Positions 1 through 11,782 of a stretch of 64,000 nucleotides of DNA are shown here, piece by piece; position 1 is the first letter of the stretch; every line of letters begins with the position of its first letter. The stretch lies in assembly GCA_029207755.1 (NCBI GenBank), contig JARCOQ010000003.1:99160982-99224981 (forward strand), in the 5' to 3' direction. A model generated the notes under the pieces. It searched no databases, was not told where the DNA came from, and saw only the letters and a program-made list of their open reading frames with translations. Origin of the DNA: Chamaea fasciata (taxonomy: Eukaryota > Chordata > Aves > Passeriformes > Sylviidae). The position numbers and the translations under genes are program-made.

Positions 1-3000
1 GTTTTCACTCATGCTGGTAATTCTTCCCACCTTACACTTAAAACAAAGCCTAAGGACTTTTTAATCATTCTTTTCAATACTGAAAGAGTTAATATCTCCT
101 CACATAATAAAAGATCACTGGAGATTCTCATTGCACCACAGGGAAGAACAAGTTCTGTCCTTGGACCATGAAGAGCTCAGGGAAAAGTAGAGTGTCTGTG
201 GGAGTGGTCTTAGTTAAAAATGTCAGGGAGTGTTCTGCTCATAGCTCATGGCATAAATTCATATGGAACTGTAATAGTGACCACTGAAGATCCTTGTAAA
301 TCTCATCATGACTGTTTTTAGCATTGCTAAAGATAGTGGTACTTGTCTTGCTCTTCAGGCCAATGTCTCCCTTGGGTTTTCTGGTGTAATTCCTTGATTT
401 GTATCCTAAATTGGATGCAATGTGGCTGAGTGCTTTCATACAGCAAATGATATTTCATTCTTTGTGAATGTTTTTTATCAAAGATGCTATTTATAGTACT
501 GTAATTTCATCAACTTAAAAGCAGAAGGATTAGAATTTGTCTCATTACAGAGTTTTAGTATGTGAGTAGAAGTTTATAAACTTGACAGTATTTCTTAAGT
601 GCTGGTGTTTCTTTAGTTGTGGGTGTGGATTTAGTCTCCTAATTATAGTACTCTTCTAGGAGGGACAGGTGAAGTGAATCACTGTTCCAAGCTTTATGTT
701 TCTTGTCCCACTGTCTAAGGAGGAGTGAAATTCTCGGTATACTTTTGTATTGTGAATATTGCGTGAGGTCATTGTGCTGAAATTGTTATTGTGGAAATGA
801 TTTATGCTGTTTGGTGACTCTTCTAGTGTTGCTAATTTGGTAGATGACAACAATGCTATGCTAATAACATTAAATAATTTTCTAGTCTGAAGGTGGATTT
901 TCAATAAAATGGTCTGCTGACCTTTGTTGATGAATAAACCATGTAGGAAAACGTAAAATGGTTATCACTGATACATGCAAAGATTACTTACACTTGCAGA
1001 AAGAATTTTTAAAGAAGAATGATAATTTGGAAAAAAAATTCCAGTGTGAACAGAAGTGTACTTGCAAGTTCCTTAGTTTTCATCATTCTATTCAGTCTTT
1101 GTTTTTTTCACTTTTCCTCTTAATTTTCTCCTTAATAAAATTCTGAATCCTATGTGAGCAGTTTGGAATAAGTCTAACGTTCCCCTTTTTGCATCTACTG
1201 AGATATATAATCTTGGAGCTTCACAGTTACGAGAATGCAGATGGAGAAATACGGCTTGAAATTTCTCAAACTTCCTTCTTGGTCAACAGCTGACATGAAT
1301 ATCTTTATTCTAAGTGGAAAAAAATAGAATTAAGTAAAGAAAAATTGATTTGTAGTGTTCTCTGAAAGCTGGTCTTACCAATGCTCCTATGTTCATGTAC
1401 CAGCCTTAGTTTAAATACCTGTGTGATCTTAATTATAAAGGTTTCTGTAATCCCTTTATGATGCAGTTTTCAAACATGCAGTTGTTTTAGCCCAGCTCCA
1501 TTAGAGTTACTTTCTAATAACTCCTGACATCTAACAAAGAATGGAGATTAAAAAAAAGTTAATTTATAAATCTATAATGTACTGTATCTTAAATACTATA
1601 TGGAGTTTTGATTGGGTGTTTTGTTTTTCTTCCTTTTGTTGCAGAAGAACTGAGAGGTACAAAGAGTCACAGCAAGGATTGTCAAATGTAGGGACACTTT
1701 TCCTGCAAGAAACAGTATTATCTACTTATCTTTCATCCTAAAAAAGAGATGACTAAGAGGAAGATGTGATAGTTTGTAGAACATGTTCAGGAGGCAATTG
1801 TTCAGTGTCTCTTCCAATTCAAGGGCCTGGGAGGTGTCAGCAGAGGTTGCTCGTTTGCAGGTTCAGAATCAAACAGCAGGAGATGTGGCTTTGTACGTTT
1901 TGTGGGTAACTGGTGAAACTTCTTGCCTTAAAGGATGCTCTAGATGTTAAAAGGGCCAGATGCTGACTGTTTAAATGCCGTGGAGGAATAGAGATTTGGA
2001 ACAAAAGAATAGAGAGATCTAACTGCTGAGTCAGCCACAAATGGTGTGAATCTGGACAGATGTTTGGTAGTGTTGTGGCTTGCTTGGTTCATAAATTCCT
2101 CCCTGTGCATTTTGCTTGCTCGCTTCTGGGTGCAAGGCTAAATATATTATTTTGATTGATGTGGTACAGTCACTTTTTTTTTTTGTTCTGGGGTTTCAGT
2201 CAGGCTTTCAGTTTGTGGGTTTTGTGTTCTGAGGATACTTTTTTCAAGATTGTAAAACTCATTTTTCATTAACTAGTTATCTTAGAAAAACTCCTAAAGT
2301 CGATGTTCAAGCCTTTAGGTCAGGCGAACTAAATATGGTCTGATAAAGTTTCACATTTGGAGATCTCAGGATGTTTCTTGTTCAGCTTGAAAAATGTTGA
2401 GGAATGAATAAATGGTGAAAGTATACAAAATCATTGCATAAAAGGGGTATGTCTAGCCTACACCAAAGAATTCTAGGCAATAAATACTGCACATTTCTCT
2501 TAAGCAAAACTTTGCTATTTGAAAAAAGATTTTTCATGCTTGTATTTTTTAAGTGACCTTTTGGTTTGTTTTGATGGAGGAACTATAAAGGAATTGCTTG
2601 TTTAATAACTCCTCACAGTGTAAAATTCCTTACTGTTGAGTAGTAGTGATGATCCCAATGCCAGAAGGAAGTAGGAACACTTGCAAGAAGCCTAGCCTAG
2701 AAATGTGGCAAGAGAAACATGAAAAGCCATGTAAGAATAAATAAATTCTAGGTCATGGGGGAGCCATCCTGGGCTGAAAGGGACTGCAGCTTAAGGAGTT
2801 TTGTACTTTACCCTTAATATTTCTAAACAGTGTTTAGTTCTGTGCAGTCTTCTTTTGGCCCTAAAAGCAGGTACTGGTCTTGATTTGTGAGCTGATTAAG
2901 TTAATACTCTATCTTCTTTTCATTTCCTTGAATAGCTATTAAAGTTTTACAATTGAGCATATGAAATTTAGGAATTACTGAAGAGAACATGCCTTTAGCT

Positions 3001-4037
3001 GAGACTCTGTAAGTGCACTAGGGTGTAGTCATTACAATTGCATCTCATATTGTTTCTAAACCAAGATAGCGTCTTAGTTCAGCATGCAGGAAGTAGTGAG
3101 CTGCTCTGAATCTTTTCCTTTTCCTCATTTAATGTGGAGTTCAAGCCTGCATTAGTACAAGCCATGTGAAACCAGCTCAGTTGCAAAATATTTGGTTCTT
3201 TCTCCTGCTCTGATGCTGGTCATTCCCTCTGGTGACACAATGACTGCTCCTGCTGGGTTGGGCTCTCAGGGCTGGTGTTGTGCTGTTCTGTCCCAAGGTG
3301 GAAAATGGGGACAAAGACACCTGCCTGAGGGATTGGGGTGGGTTTGTGCCACAGTCATGAAGAAACCTGGAGATTTTCTAAATGCTGTAAAATGGTGCCT
3401 GTATTTATTTTTTTTTTTCACATTGGCTTTTTGAAAGGATTCTGTATCCCTTAATAATCTGCTACTGGCTAAAGCACATGTCTTCAAGTCATCCCACAGC
3501 TCTTAGGAAACTGCTGACATATGGATTGTCTAACACTCTAGGTTTTGGTGGATTGCACGTGTATATTTTATTTTGGGTCTGATTCAAACAGAGTCATTTC
3601 TGACTGAGTCTGTTAGTGAACTCATAAATGCAGGTCAAAGTATTTGCTGTTTTCTCCTGGAGAGTTTGGACAGGAATGACAACAGTTTTCTGCTTCCCTG
3701 GAAAGTGTACCCATCAGACTGGCTTTTAGACATGTTCCTCTGTTTGCTGAAGTCTTCCTCTCAAAATATGCAGGGTCTTATTTGTAAGAGTCTCTTTTCC
3801 TGACTAAAATTTGAATGACCTTAATTGCCATATGATTTTTTAAATTTCTTTTTTTCAGTAGTAACTGTTTAAAAAATTCAAATTAAGACAGAAGTTGGTC
3901 ATTCTTGTTTATTAAAAAAAAAAAAAACAAACTTTTAAGAGGGATAAAATTCTATCTATACAAATTCTGCTAATCAGCTATGCTGCACTTACTTTCCCAA
4001 ACAAACAGATTCCTGCTTTGGTCTGCTGGTGTTCTGA

Positions 4038-4113
4038 GATACCTTGTAATCTTAAGTTTTTTAGTGGTGGGTGAGGATACCTTATAATCTTAAGTTTTTT
4101 AGGGGTGGGTGTG
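4038..4113. repeat. Imperfect 2 x 38-bp tandem duplication
   Basis: Unit 1 (4038-4075) and unit 2 (4076-4113) both start GATACCTT and share the core AATCTTAAGTTTTTTAG. They differ at about three of 38 positions. The copies are directly adjacent, so this is a local tandem duplication and not two transposon insertions. Confidence 0.9.
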
Positions 4114-5582
4114 TATCTATCAGTGAGGCTTTTTTTCCCTGCCTAACTGTATTTTTTGTGCAGTTTAGCAGGTGCATGCAGTACTTGTTCAGGATAGAAA
4201 GTAGTGCAGAATGAAAAGAAGCAAGGGTGAGGCTTTTATTTGGAAGAAAAGAAGCTGAGGAGGAAGTTCACTGCTGAAAGGGTTATTGTAATCAAGTTTA
4301 TCATGAGAGCTTGCCGTTGTGTAACAGAAACTCTAGCTTGTCCATACCTGTCTTTAAGCGTTACTTAACGAAGAAAGAAAACAAACCTACCAAAGTATTT
4401 ATGAAATTCAATAAAATTTGTTCCCAAACTCTTAAATTTCAATACATTATGGCAGTTCAGCTCCTTATTGGAATCCTCTATGTATTTTGAGAAAGACTGC
4501 ATTGTTTTAGAAAAGTGATACTTGGCAGAGTTTGCTTGTGAGCATGAACAAGCTAATGCTCAAGCACGTGTCTCTCGTGGTTTAATAATATTGAAACTCA
4601 TTTATTCAAAAACCACTTTAACCGGGAATCATGTAATGAAAAATATGTCTTCCTCTGAAAGTAGCCCATTAAAAAGTCTGTTAGGCAGCCAAAATTTTTT
4701 TTTCCTAGTAAAGGCATACATCTGCATTGGACATTCAGTTGCCTTTTTTGTCTTTGTGTGTAGGTTGCTTGCCATCTTGAATTCTTCAATAAAGGCTGCC
4801 TGTATCGGTTTAGTCTAATACCCTAGCACCTAATTTTTTTCTCTCAAAAAGGCATAAGCTTTGTTTATTTAGTCATTTTCTAAAATTAATCTTTTTGCTG
4901 TATAAAGACCCTTTTCACTTGCTCTACAGCAATGATCAGGAGTAATTTGGGATTTTAGGATGTAGTAGTTGTTGCAGCTGAAGTAGTTATTAAAAGGAGA
5001 GAGGAAATGGGAGCCTGCCAGTGTGATTTTCAAATGGTATGCTGACTTCTTTTTTCTTCCCTTCTGCCTATTTGTTACCAGACAGGTAACTTGGGCAACT
5101 TGTCTGCCTGTCTTTCAGGTGGAAAAATTGATTTCCTTTTATTCCTTCTGCTTGATGGTAGGCTTGTAAAGGAGCAGCTTTACTTGTGTGCTTGGTCTCT
5201 TTGTCTTTTCTCATGGAAGAAGTTTCACAAGATTCGTATTTCTTTGCAGTTATCTAAATGGAGTTATAGCAGTTTCACCTGTCTTCTTCTTGTCATTTGG
5301 TTCCCTTTTAATAATTCCAGGCACACCCTCTCACTGTTACATCAGCATCTGTATGTGATTCATGGATATCGGGGTTTGGAGAAATCTATCCACTCAGTCC
5401 ATGTAAAAATGAGTGCACTGAGTCAGACGCGGGGCTCATGGAGTCAGTTCTCCTGTTTTGGATGTGACCAGGGAAAGGAGGCAGGAGCAGGGTACAGGGC
5501 TTCTCACCCATACTCTTTCACACTCATCGGCAAATCACAAGCCTGGGGTGTTTCTGTACAGCAGTGGTGACAATGCAGACAA

Positions 5583-5640
5583 TGCCATGGAATCTCAAGA
5601 TGCTTTGGGTTGGAAGGGACCTTTAAGGAGGCTTTTCTGT
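5583..5640 (-). mobile_element. Short CR1 3'-end remnant, antisense
   Basis: The segment reads GGAATCTCAAGATGCTTTGG and then GGTTGGAAGGGACCTTTAA. This is the reverse complement of the CR1 3' end (sense form: TTAAAGGTCCCTTCCAACC). Only the last few dozen bases can be recognised, so the boundaries are approximate. Confidence 0.5.
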
Positions 5641-8157
5641 ATACCTTTTGCTCTGGCAAAGAAGGCTTTCCTGAAAAGACTACACAGAATCTAACCATGT
5701 AACAAAGTTGACTGCCTTATTTTTTTAGTTTTTTTTCCAGCTAGGTTAAATGGCGAAGTGTCAGTATTTCCTATTTTGTGAAAGTTTGTATTCATCATAA
5801 TACACAGCGTTGGAGTGCCTTTAATTTGTGTTTGATGGCTATTACATTTGTTTGTGGCTGTTCCTGAGAGGTTGATAGAGGTGGGGCATGATGATGGTTG
5901 TGCCTGACAGGTAGGTAGAGGTCAGGCAAGGGGGAAAACCAATGTTGTTTAAAAATCAATTGGCAGTATTTGTACATGTAGGTTTATATGGGAGGTAGAC
6001 AGATTAGTAGTACTGTAAGAATACACAAAAACCATGAAAAAAATCATTAGTTGACCATATTAATGATCTAGTATGTAGTGATTGGTCCACAAGGTTGTTT
6101 CATTCAGTTTTAAATACTAATTTGGGTGTAAATTTCACAGTTAATACAGTTATTGTGTCTACTGTCAATTCTTTTGTGCAATCTGCATGCAGTGTGGCTG
6201 GTGTCATCCCACATCAGGCTCATGCTGCAGATGACCAGATATATCTGAACCAGTTGAGCAGCAGAAGCAAAGTAAGGTGAGCCAGGTGCCATGGAGAACT
6301 TGACTGCTCTGCTGGTTGTTGGTAACTAATTTTACCTTATGTAAATGTAAGGCCAGCTTAGGTTCCTGGGAATGTGTGTTTCAATCCAGATAGCATTCAA
6401 AGATCTTTACACACACTAGGGCAGCCATTTGGTTTATTATTTTTATAATAAATAGTGCTTATTTTATGGGCATGCCCTGCTTTATACAAGGTTTGAACCA
6501 AAATCCTGGATTGTGTTGCAAAACCCCCTTCTTCAACCCTCATAACTTGCTGTTTTTTAAACCTACAAGTTAAATGGCTTTCTTAATCCATTTCCTGATA
6601 AGTTTAGTACACTCTTTTTCAAACTCAGTCTAAGTTGAATTTGTCATCTTAAAAATGATGAAGCCTTGCTGAGTTTTGGATTATTGCCAGCATATCCAAC
6701 TCTAAACATTAGAAGATTCCCTGAAATTTACAAGAAGCTGATAATGAAAAAATGAGTCAGACCTTATTAGGTTCCAGTATTAAATGGTCATTTAACAGAT
6801 CCCTTGGGAAAAATGGCCATTGTGGAATATAAGCAGCACAGAGTAGGTAGAACTTCAGAGAATGTGCAAGCGTGGGGGAAAGAGCAGTCCCAGAATGGAA
6901 AGGTACAGGTAGAAGGATGATGAAGAAGGGAATTGTGCTGCAAAAAAAAAACAGGAAAGAAGGATGGAAGGGAAAAATACAAAATGAAGAATTTAGAATA
7001 AGTGTATAATTACTTATTTTCAGAAATAATAGAACATTGTCATTATAACATAAGCTGAATAGTGAATATTGTGAATATGTAACTAATGGGATATTGTCCT
7101 GAAACGGGAGAAGGAAATGGCTTATACAGTTTCCAAGAAGAGTCAGTCAGACCATATTTAAAACAAGAAACTATGGAGCCCGCAAATTGTTCTAGAAAGC
7201 CAGCCAGTGCATACTGTTTTCTACTTGTTGATCAGCAACATTCTGATATTGTCCAAACAAGTAGGAGAGGCTGCAATCTTGGCTTACTCAAAACAATTAC
7301 CTGTTACTGTGATCTGATTATCATGCTAATAATTTGGCTCCTCTGCTCCTGAAAACCAGTTTGTAGTTTTCTAATACAGGTGAAAAATGCCATGTAACTT
7401 TGAAAGGTAAAGACAACTTATTTAAATAGTTTAATGATTATTTATCATTAGGAAAATCTTGTTATAGACACTTTCACTGACTCAACAATGTGTATTTTGT
7501 TCTCCTGTGCTCAGGGAGCAGGGGAAAGTACTCTCAAGTAGTACTAATCTTCTACACTACTTTCTGGAGAAGACCTGTAGTGACCTTATTTGTCACATGT
7601 GGGAATAAGATACAAAGATTTTAAAAACAAAGCTTAAGAAAAGGTCTTGGCAACCTCTGTGCCCCATCTGGACAAGTTACAGACTCTGTCAGCATTGTTG
7701 ATCAGTCTTGAAGGAATCCCAGCTTGCGAAACACCTGAAAAGGATAGCAGGTGGCATAGCTTTGAAAGGGTTTTCTGTCAGTCTTCCTGGAATTATTAGG
7801 TGCCCTTAAGGGTTTGTAACTTGAGTTTTATATGTGGTTTTTGTTGTGTTTCCCAGGTTCCCAAAACAAGGTGAGAGCTCAGTAACTTCACGTGGTGATG
7901 GACAGGGGAGTTGTCCTAATATATAGCGCAGAAATTGAATTTTTTAATTTATGATCGGATAAGTGAAAGTTATACTTGGAGATTGTGTGGCATATGATCT
8001 AACACTGTCCTATATTGTCCAAGTACTCCTCCCTTGGGTTTTAATCATGGGTTGCTGGAGGCAGAGTTTTTTTAACTGAAGGAGGGAGGCCCTGACTCTG
8101 GGTCTTGCTTTCCTAGTGGATTTGCTGGTTGACTTCCAGTGCAACTTGTTTTATCAG

Positions 8158-8161
<4 letters not shown>

Positions 8162-8204
<43 letters not shown>
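8162..8204. repeat. 43-nt poly(T) homopolymer
   Basis: There are forty-three uninterrupted T residues. This could be the poly(A) tail of a minus-strand retroposed sequence, a slippage-prone homopolymer or an assembly artefact. I recognise no retrogene in the DNA immediately to the right on the minus strand. Confidence 0.9.
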
Positions 8205-8205
<1 letters not shown>

Positions 8206-10489
8206 GCAGAGATATATTGCTAGGTAAAAGGTGGTAACTTCTATTTTATTAATTTTGAGGCTGCTTGTTTGCTGCGTCTTTTTCTTACATGTTTTCTCAA
8301 CGTTTGCTATGTTGGTTGTGTGGAACTTGGGAGTTCTTCTCTTTTAACCCTCCCAGTGTGTTTGAAATTTTGCAGAATAAAAGCTTTTCTGTGTGAACTC
8401 ACAGCTCTTTCAGAGTTAAACAGAGTGTGAACAGGGCATACAGTGACAGGTGAAAACAGCCAGTGCTTCGTTACTGCAGAAACCCTTCAGTGTCCTTAGC
8501 CCTGACCTTTCAGCCTTCAGCCCTGTGCTGTGTCCCAGGCAGGTGTGACCTTGTGCTGGATGCAGCTGTGCCTGCACCTTGCAGTTCCAGAGGTGACTGT
8601 GCTGCTAGAAGCAGGGGTTCAGGTCAGCCTCACCATCATTGCACAGCACTGCATTGTAGCAATGGAACTACTACAGGAAATGTTTTTGAGCTTAGGGTTT
8701 AAACCCTGGGAAGCAGCAGTTGATTTGGTTGATCTTTATCTTCTGTTAGGATGCACGTTCCAAGTGTGTTCAGATCCCTTATGAACACACATCAACACAG
8801 AACAGTTTTTTTCTGTTAACACTGTTTTTAAAATAAGCCAAGTGGTAGCTCTCAGTCATAATTTTTCTTTGTGGTTTTTATACCACTTGTTTGTCTTCAG
8901 AAAAAGGAAGGGATAGGTTGTCATTGCAAAGCAGAGCATTCTCTAGCCATTTTGAAAAAGAACCAAATTTGCCTTCTGTAAATCGCAAACAAAAACTTTG
9001 AACCAAAGTAGGTGCTGGGCAGAGGGAAGAAGGTTTGATTCACTAATACCTAGGATAGGAAAACTGTCTCCTTGCCCTGGTACAGGGAGAGAAGCTCAGG
9101 TAAAAGGTGATAAAGGAAGGTGTCTATTGGAGTCCTCCAATTAAATCTATATTCCTTAAAGTAGCTCGGTGTCAGATTAGACTTTGGATAGCTCCAAGGT
9201 GATAGTTTAATGTTTGAGAACGAGAATGCTTCAAATGACTAAATTCCCAGTGTCTTAATTTATTTTCATACGTGATATATTATAAAGCTACTAATTCAAA
9301 TGCTTTTCATTAGGGGAAAGCGTATTTCCTTGCTATCTAATTATGAATAGTATTCATGTAATGTTCTTATTTGAATTATGTGGGACTTTAATTTTTCTCC
9401 CAGTACACTCAAGAGAAGTTACATATGATTCAGGGTTTTTTCCAAGATTGGTTTGGTATTCAATTTAGCACTGCTTTTTTAGAAGGAATGGAAAGTACTG
9501 TGAGCCTGGTCTTCTGCAGAACTCTAGTAATGCAAGTTTTTCTTGTTTCTCAAGATAGTCCTGGAGCAGTCTAAGCCAATTTTAACACTATTTAGAAACT
9601 ATAATGAATATGATACAACTTCCTAACTGTTACAAAAAGTTACATGTGTAATAGTAGGTGACAGCAGAGTTATTCATTTGCCTAAGCATGTGTTCATGCA
9701 AGTCTGAACTGCGGTCTGAGGGGAGATCATATGAAAAAAAGACAGTGTAATGTTGGTAATCGTTCAAAACAAAATTTGAACATTGACTACAGAGCTTATA
9801 TTAAAATAGATGAAAGCAAACTATTGAGTAAAACCACATTAGGTCACATCATGTCGTGTTGTAAACATGGTTACTGTGTTTGTAATCTGAACCAAAAAAA
9901 GAGCAGAAGACTGAATTCACTCTTGTTCAGGAGTCTTGAAGCTGTGCACAAACTGTAAAGCCTTGCTAAGTTTCTTTTAAGGGAAGGTTCCATATGTGGA
10001 AATTGACTTTATAAAATATGAATACATGATAAAGTGCTCTGCTGAATTAGAACCACTGGCTAAAGCAGAAAAATCATTGCTTTTTATACATTTAAAATGA
10101 TAAAGTAGCCTGGACAACTGAAACTGTTGCTTTTAGAGGTAAATTCAAGTAATCCTTTAAATTGCAGAAAATTAAGAATGTTTAATGAAACAGTTCAGGT
10201 ATTGTGAAATGAGGGTCACACCTTACATCCATACTTACGCAAACTTCAGGTACTGCTGAGTTCCTTATGAATAAACACGTCAAAATCTTTCTGTAAATTA
10301 TGTTCTCCTATAGCAACAAACCTCAGTACAAATTGAGAGAACTTTCTTCATGCAGCTAATGGTTTCAAAAAGAGAAATTCAGATTTATAGTCACTAATAT
10401 ATATGTAAATATGGATTTATTTGCGGGTTTTTTTTTACCTAAATGACATGAAAGATTCTGTGGAAGGGTTCTAGAGAATGTGGGCCTGG

Positions 10490-11265
10490 TGCTGAGTGGA
10501 AATATGGTCACAAAGACCAAGGAAAAGGCTAAAGCGATGATTGGGTTTTTTGCCTCAGTTTTTAACAAGCAACTTAGGGAATATATGAATAAAGTGGACG
10601 TATGAAGGTTCATGGGCTGTGATGAGGTGCTGCACAAGTGTTGAGGCAGCTGGTTGTGTCACTGCAAGGTTGCTGTCAGTAAGTTTTGAGCAGTTTTGGT
10701 GACTGCACAAGTCTTCAAGGGAGGCAGGCTATCCTTCCTCTTTACTTGGCACTGGTGAGAACCATCAGGAGTGCTGGGTGCTGTTCTGGGCTACCCAGTT
10801 CAAGGGAGACATGGATGCAGTGGAGTGAGTCCAGTAAAGGGCTGTCGAGATGGTGGAGTGGAGCCTGACAAATGAGGGGAGGCTGAGAGAGCTGTGAGTG
10901 TTCATCCTGGAGCTGGAGGATATTCAGGGCAGGTATGATGTGGTACCTGCAGGAGTGTGCAAAGGAGGACAAGATCCTCCTTAGTGGTGTCCAGTGACTC
11001 GTTGAGAAGAAATGGGCACAAATTGAAATATGAGAAATTCCATTTAAGTGTAAGGGAAAACAAAATCTTTTCCTTTGTACAGTGGGGTTGATGAAACACT
11101 GGAGCAGATTTCCCACAACCCTTGGAAGCTGCCATCTATGGAGATGTTCATTATCTGACTGGATGTGGTCCTGGGCAGCCTGCTCAAGCTGACCCAAGCA
11201 GGGGCTTGGACCCAGTGGTCTCAAGCAGTCCCTGCCAGCCTCTGCCTGCTGTGGTTCTCTGACCT
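10490..11265 (+). mobile_element. CR1 LINE copy, 5'-truncated and degraded
   Basis: The segment carries CR1 landmarks in order. A reverse-transcriptase-region remnant (AAGGAAAAGGCTAAAGCGAT, then TTTGCCTCAGTTTTTAACAA) comes first. The typical GGCACTGGTGAGAACCATCA block follows, with GGGCTACCCAGTTCAAGGGA and GAGACATGGATGCAGTGGAG. A 3' end with a GGACCCAGTGGTCTCAAGCA-type block closes it. It lies in sense orientation on the + strand. Many frame breaks and internal deletions mean it cannot encode a working reverse transcriptase. The exact boundaries need alignment to a repeat library. Confidence 0.85.
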
Positions 11266-11634
11266 CTTAGCTCTTTAGACAGTTCACTCTCAATTGCATC
11301 TCAATTTTTTTTTTCCCAAAACTCTCAGTTTTGGAGCATCTGGACACATAGTGAGCATTTCACAAGAAAGGTGGTGGGGTGGTGGGAGACCTGAAGCAAC
11401 TTTCTGTTTGTTCCTTACGTGTTTCATGGAATTTAAAACTAGCACACGTTTCTCTTTGCAGTACTGCAGTCTGGCTCCATTCTTGCACATGTGTTTAATC
11501 ACAGAGTGCTAGAGGAATCTGTATAAACAATCCTGTATTAAACAATTCAGAATTTAACATCAATAACTAATTTTAAATAATTAACAAATGTGGTAATAGA
11601 GCAAATGTATAACCTCTCTAACCCTGTCTTTCAG

Positions 11635-11782
11635 TCGTGGCCTGTATATGAAGAAGTATTCAACAAAATGCATGAGCTTGCAGCATATTTAGACCTGCCT
11701 CGTTTTCCAGATATAACAGAAAGCTGCTTTCTTCATCCAGACATGCTGTGCATGAAGTACTTGATGGAAGCTAATTTACCTG
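11635..11782 (+). CDS. TAF1B: TAF1B exon w1 of the window ([12 protein letters not shown]...EANLPD)
   Basis: The acceptor is CTGTCTTTCAG before TCG TGG and the donor is CCTG|GTAAAT. The exon has 148 nt, starting in phase 0 and leaving one base (G) that completes GAT (Asp) with the next exon. It encodes the conserved [10 protein letters not shown] and [12 protein letters not shown] segments, which identify TAF1B. The open frame runs a little upstream of the acceptor, but those residues ([10 protein letters not shown]) do not resemble the family and are read as intron. Confidence 0.92.

Larger units (their letters stand above)
1..11634. other. Non-coding DNA upstream of the first recognised TAF1B exon (probable intron)
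   Basis: I see no exon here. The stretch is AT-rich, with short open frames that lack protein-like character or convincing splice sites. The exon at 11635 begins in phase 0 in the middle of the TAF1B protein, so a large upstream intron of TAF1B is the simplest reading. Contents that can be named are a 38-bp tandem duplication (4038-4113), a faint antisense CR1 end (about 5583-5640), a 43-T homopolymer (8162-8204) and a degraded CR1 copy (about 10490-11265). Confidence 0.6.

Noticed and set aside
1643..1738. Open segment reading TERYKESQQ after a TTGTTGCAG acceptor, recalling TERYQEV near the TAF1B N-terminus
   Set aside because: The similarity is only six residues, the expected following sequence (the GWDWYVCEGFQ region) is absent, no donor keeps the frame, and no intervening TAF1B exons were found before 11635.
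6095..6280. Open segment before AAAGTAAGGTGAGC, considered as a TAF1B exon
   Set aside because: The translation shows no resemblance to any TAF1B segment and the acceptor is ambiguous.
8463..8784. Two overlapping + frames (79 and 84 codons)
   Set aside because: They have no splice context and no family resemblance, and they overlap in different frames in a GC-balanced patch.
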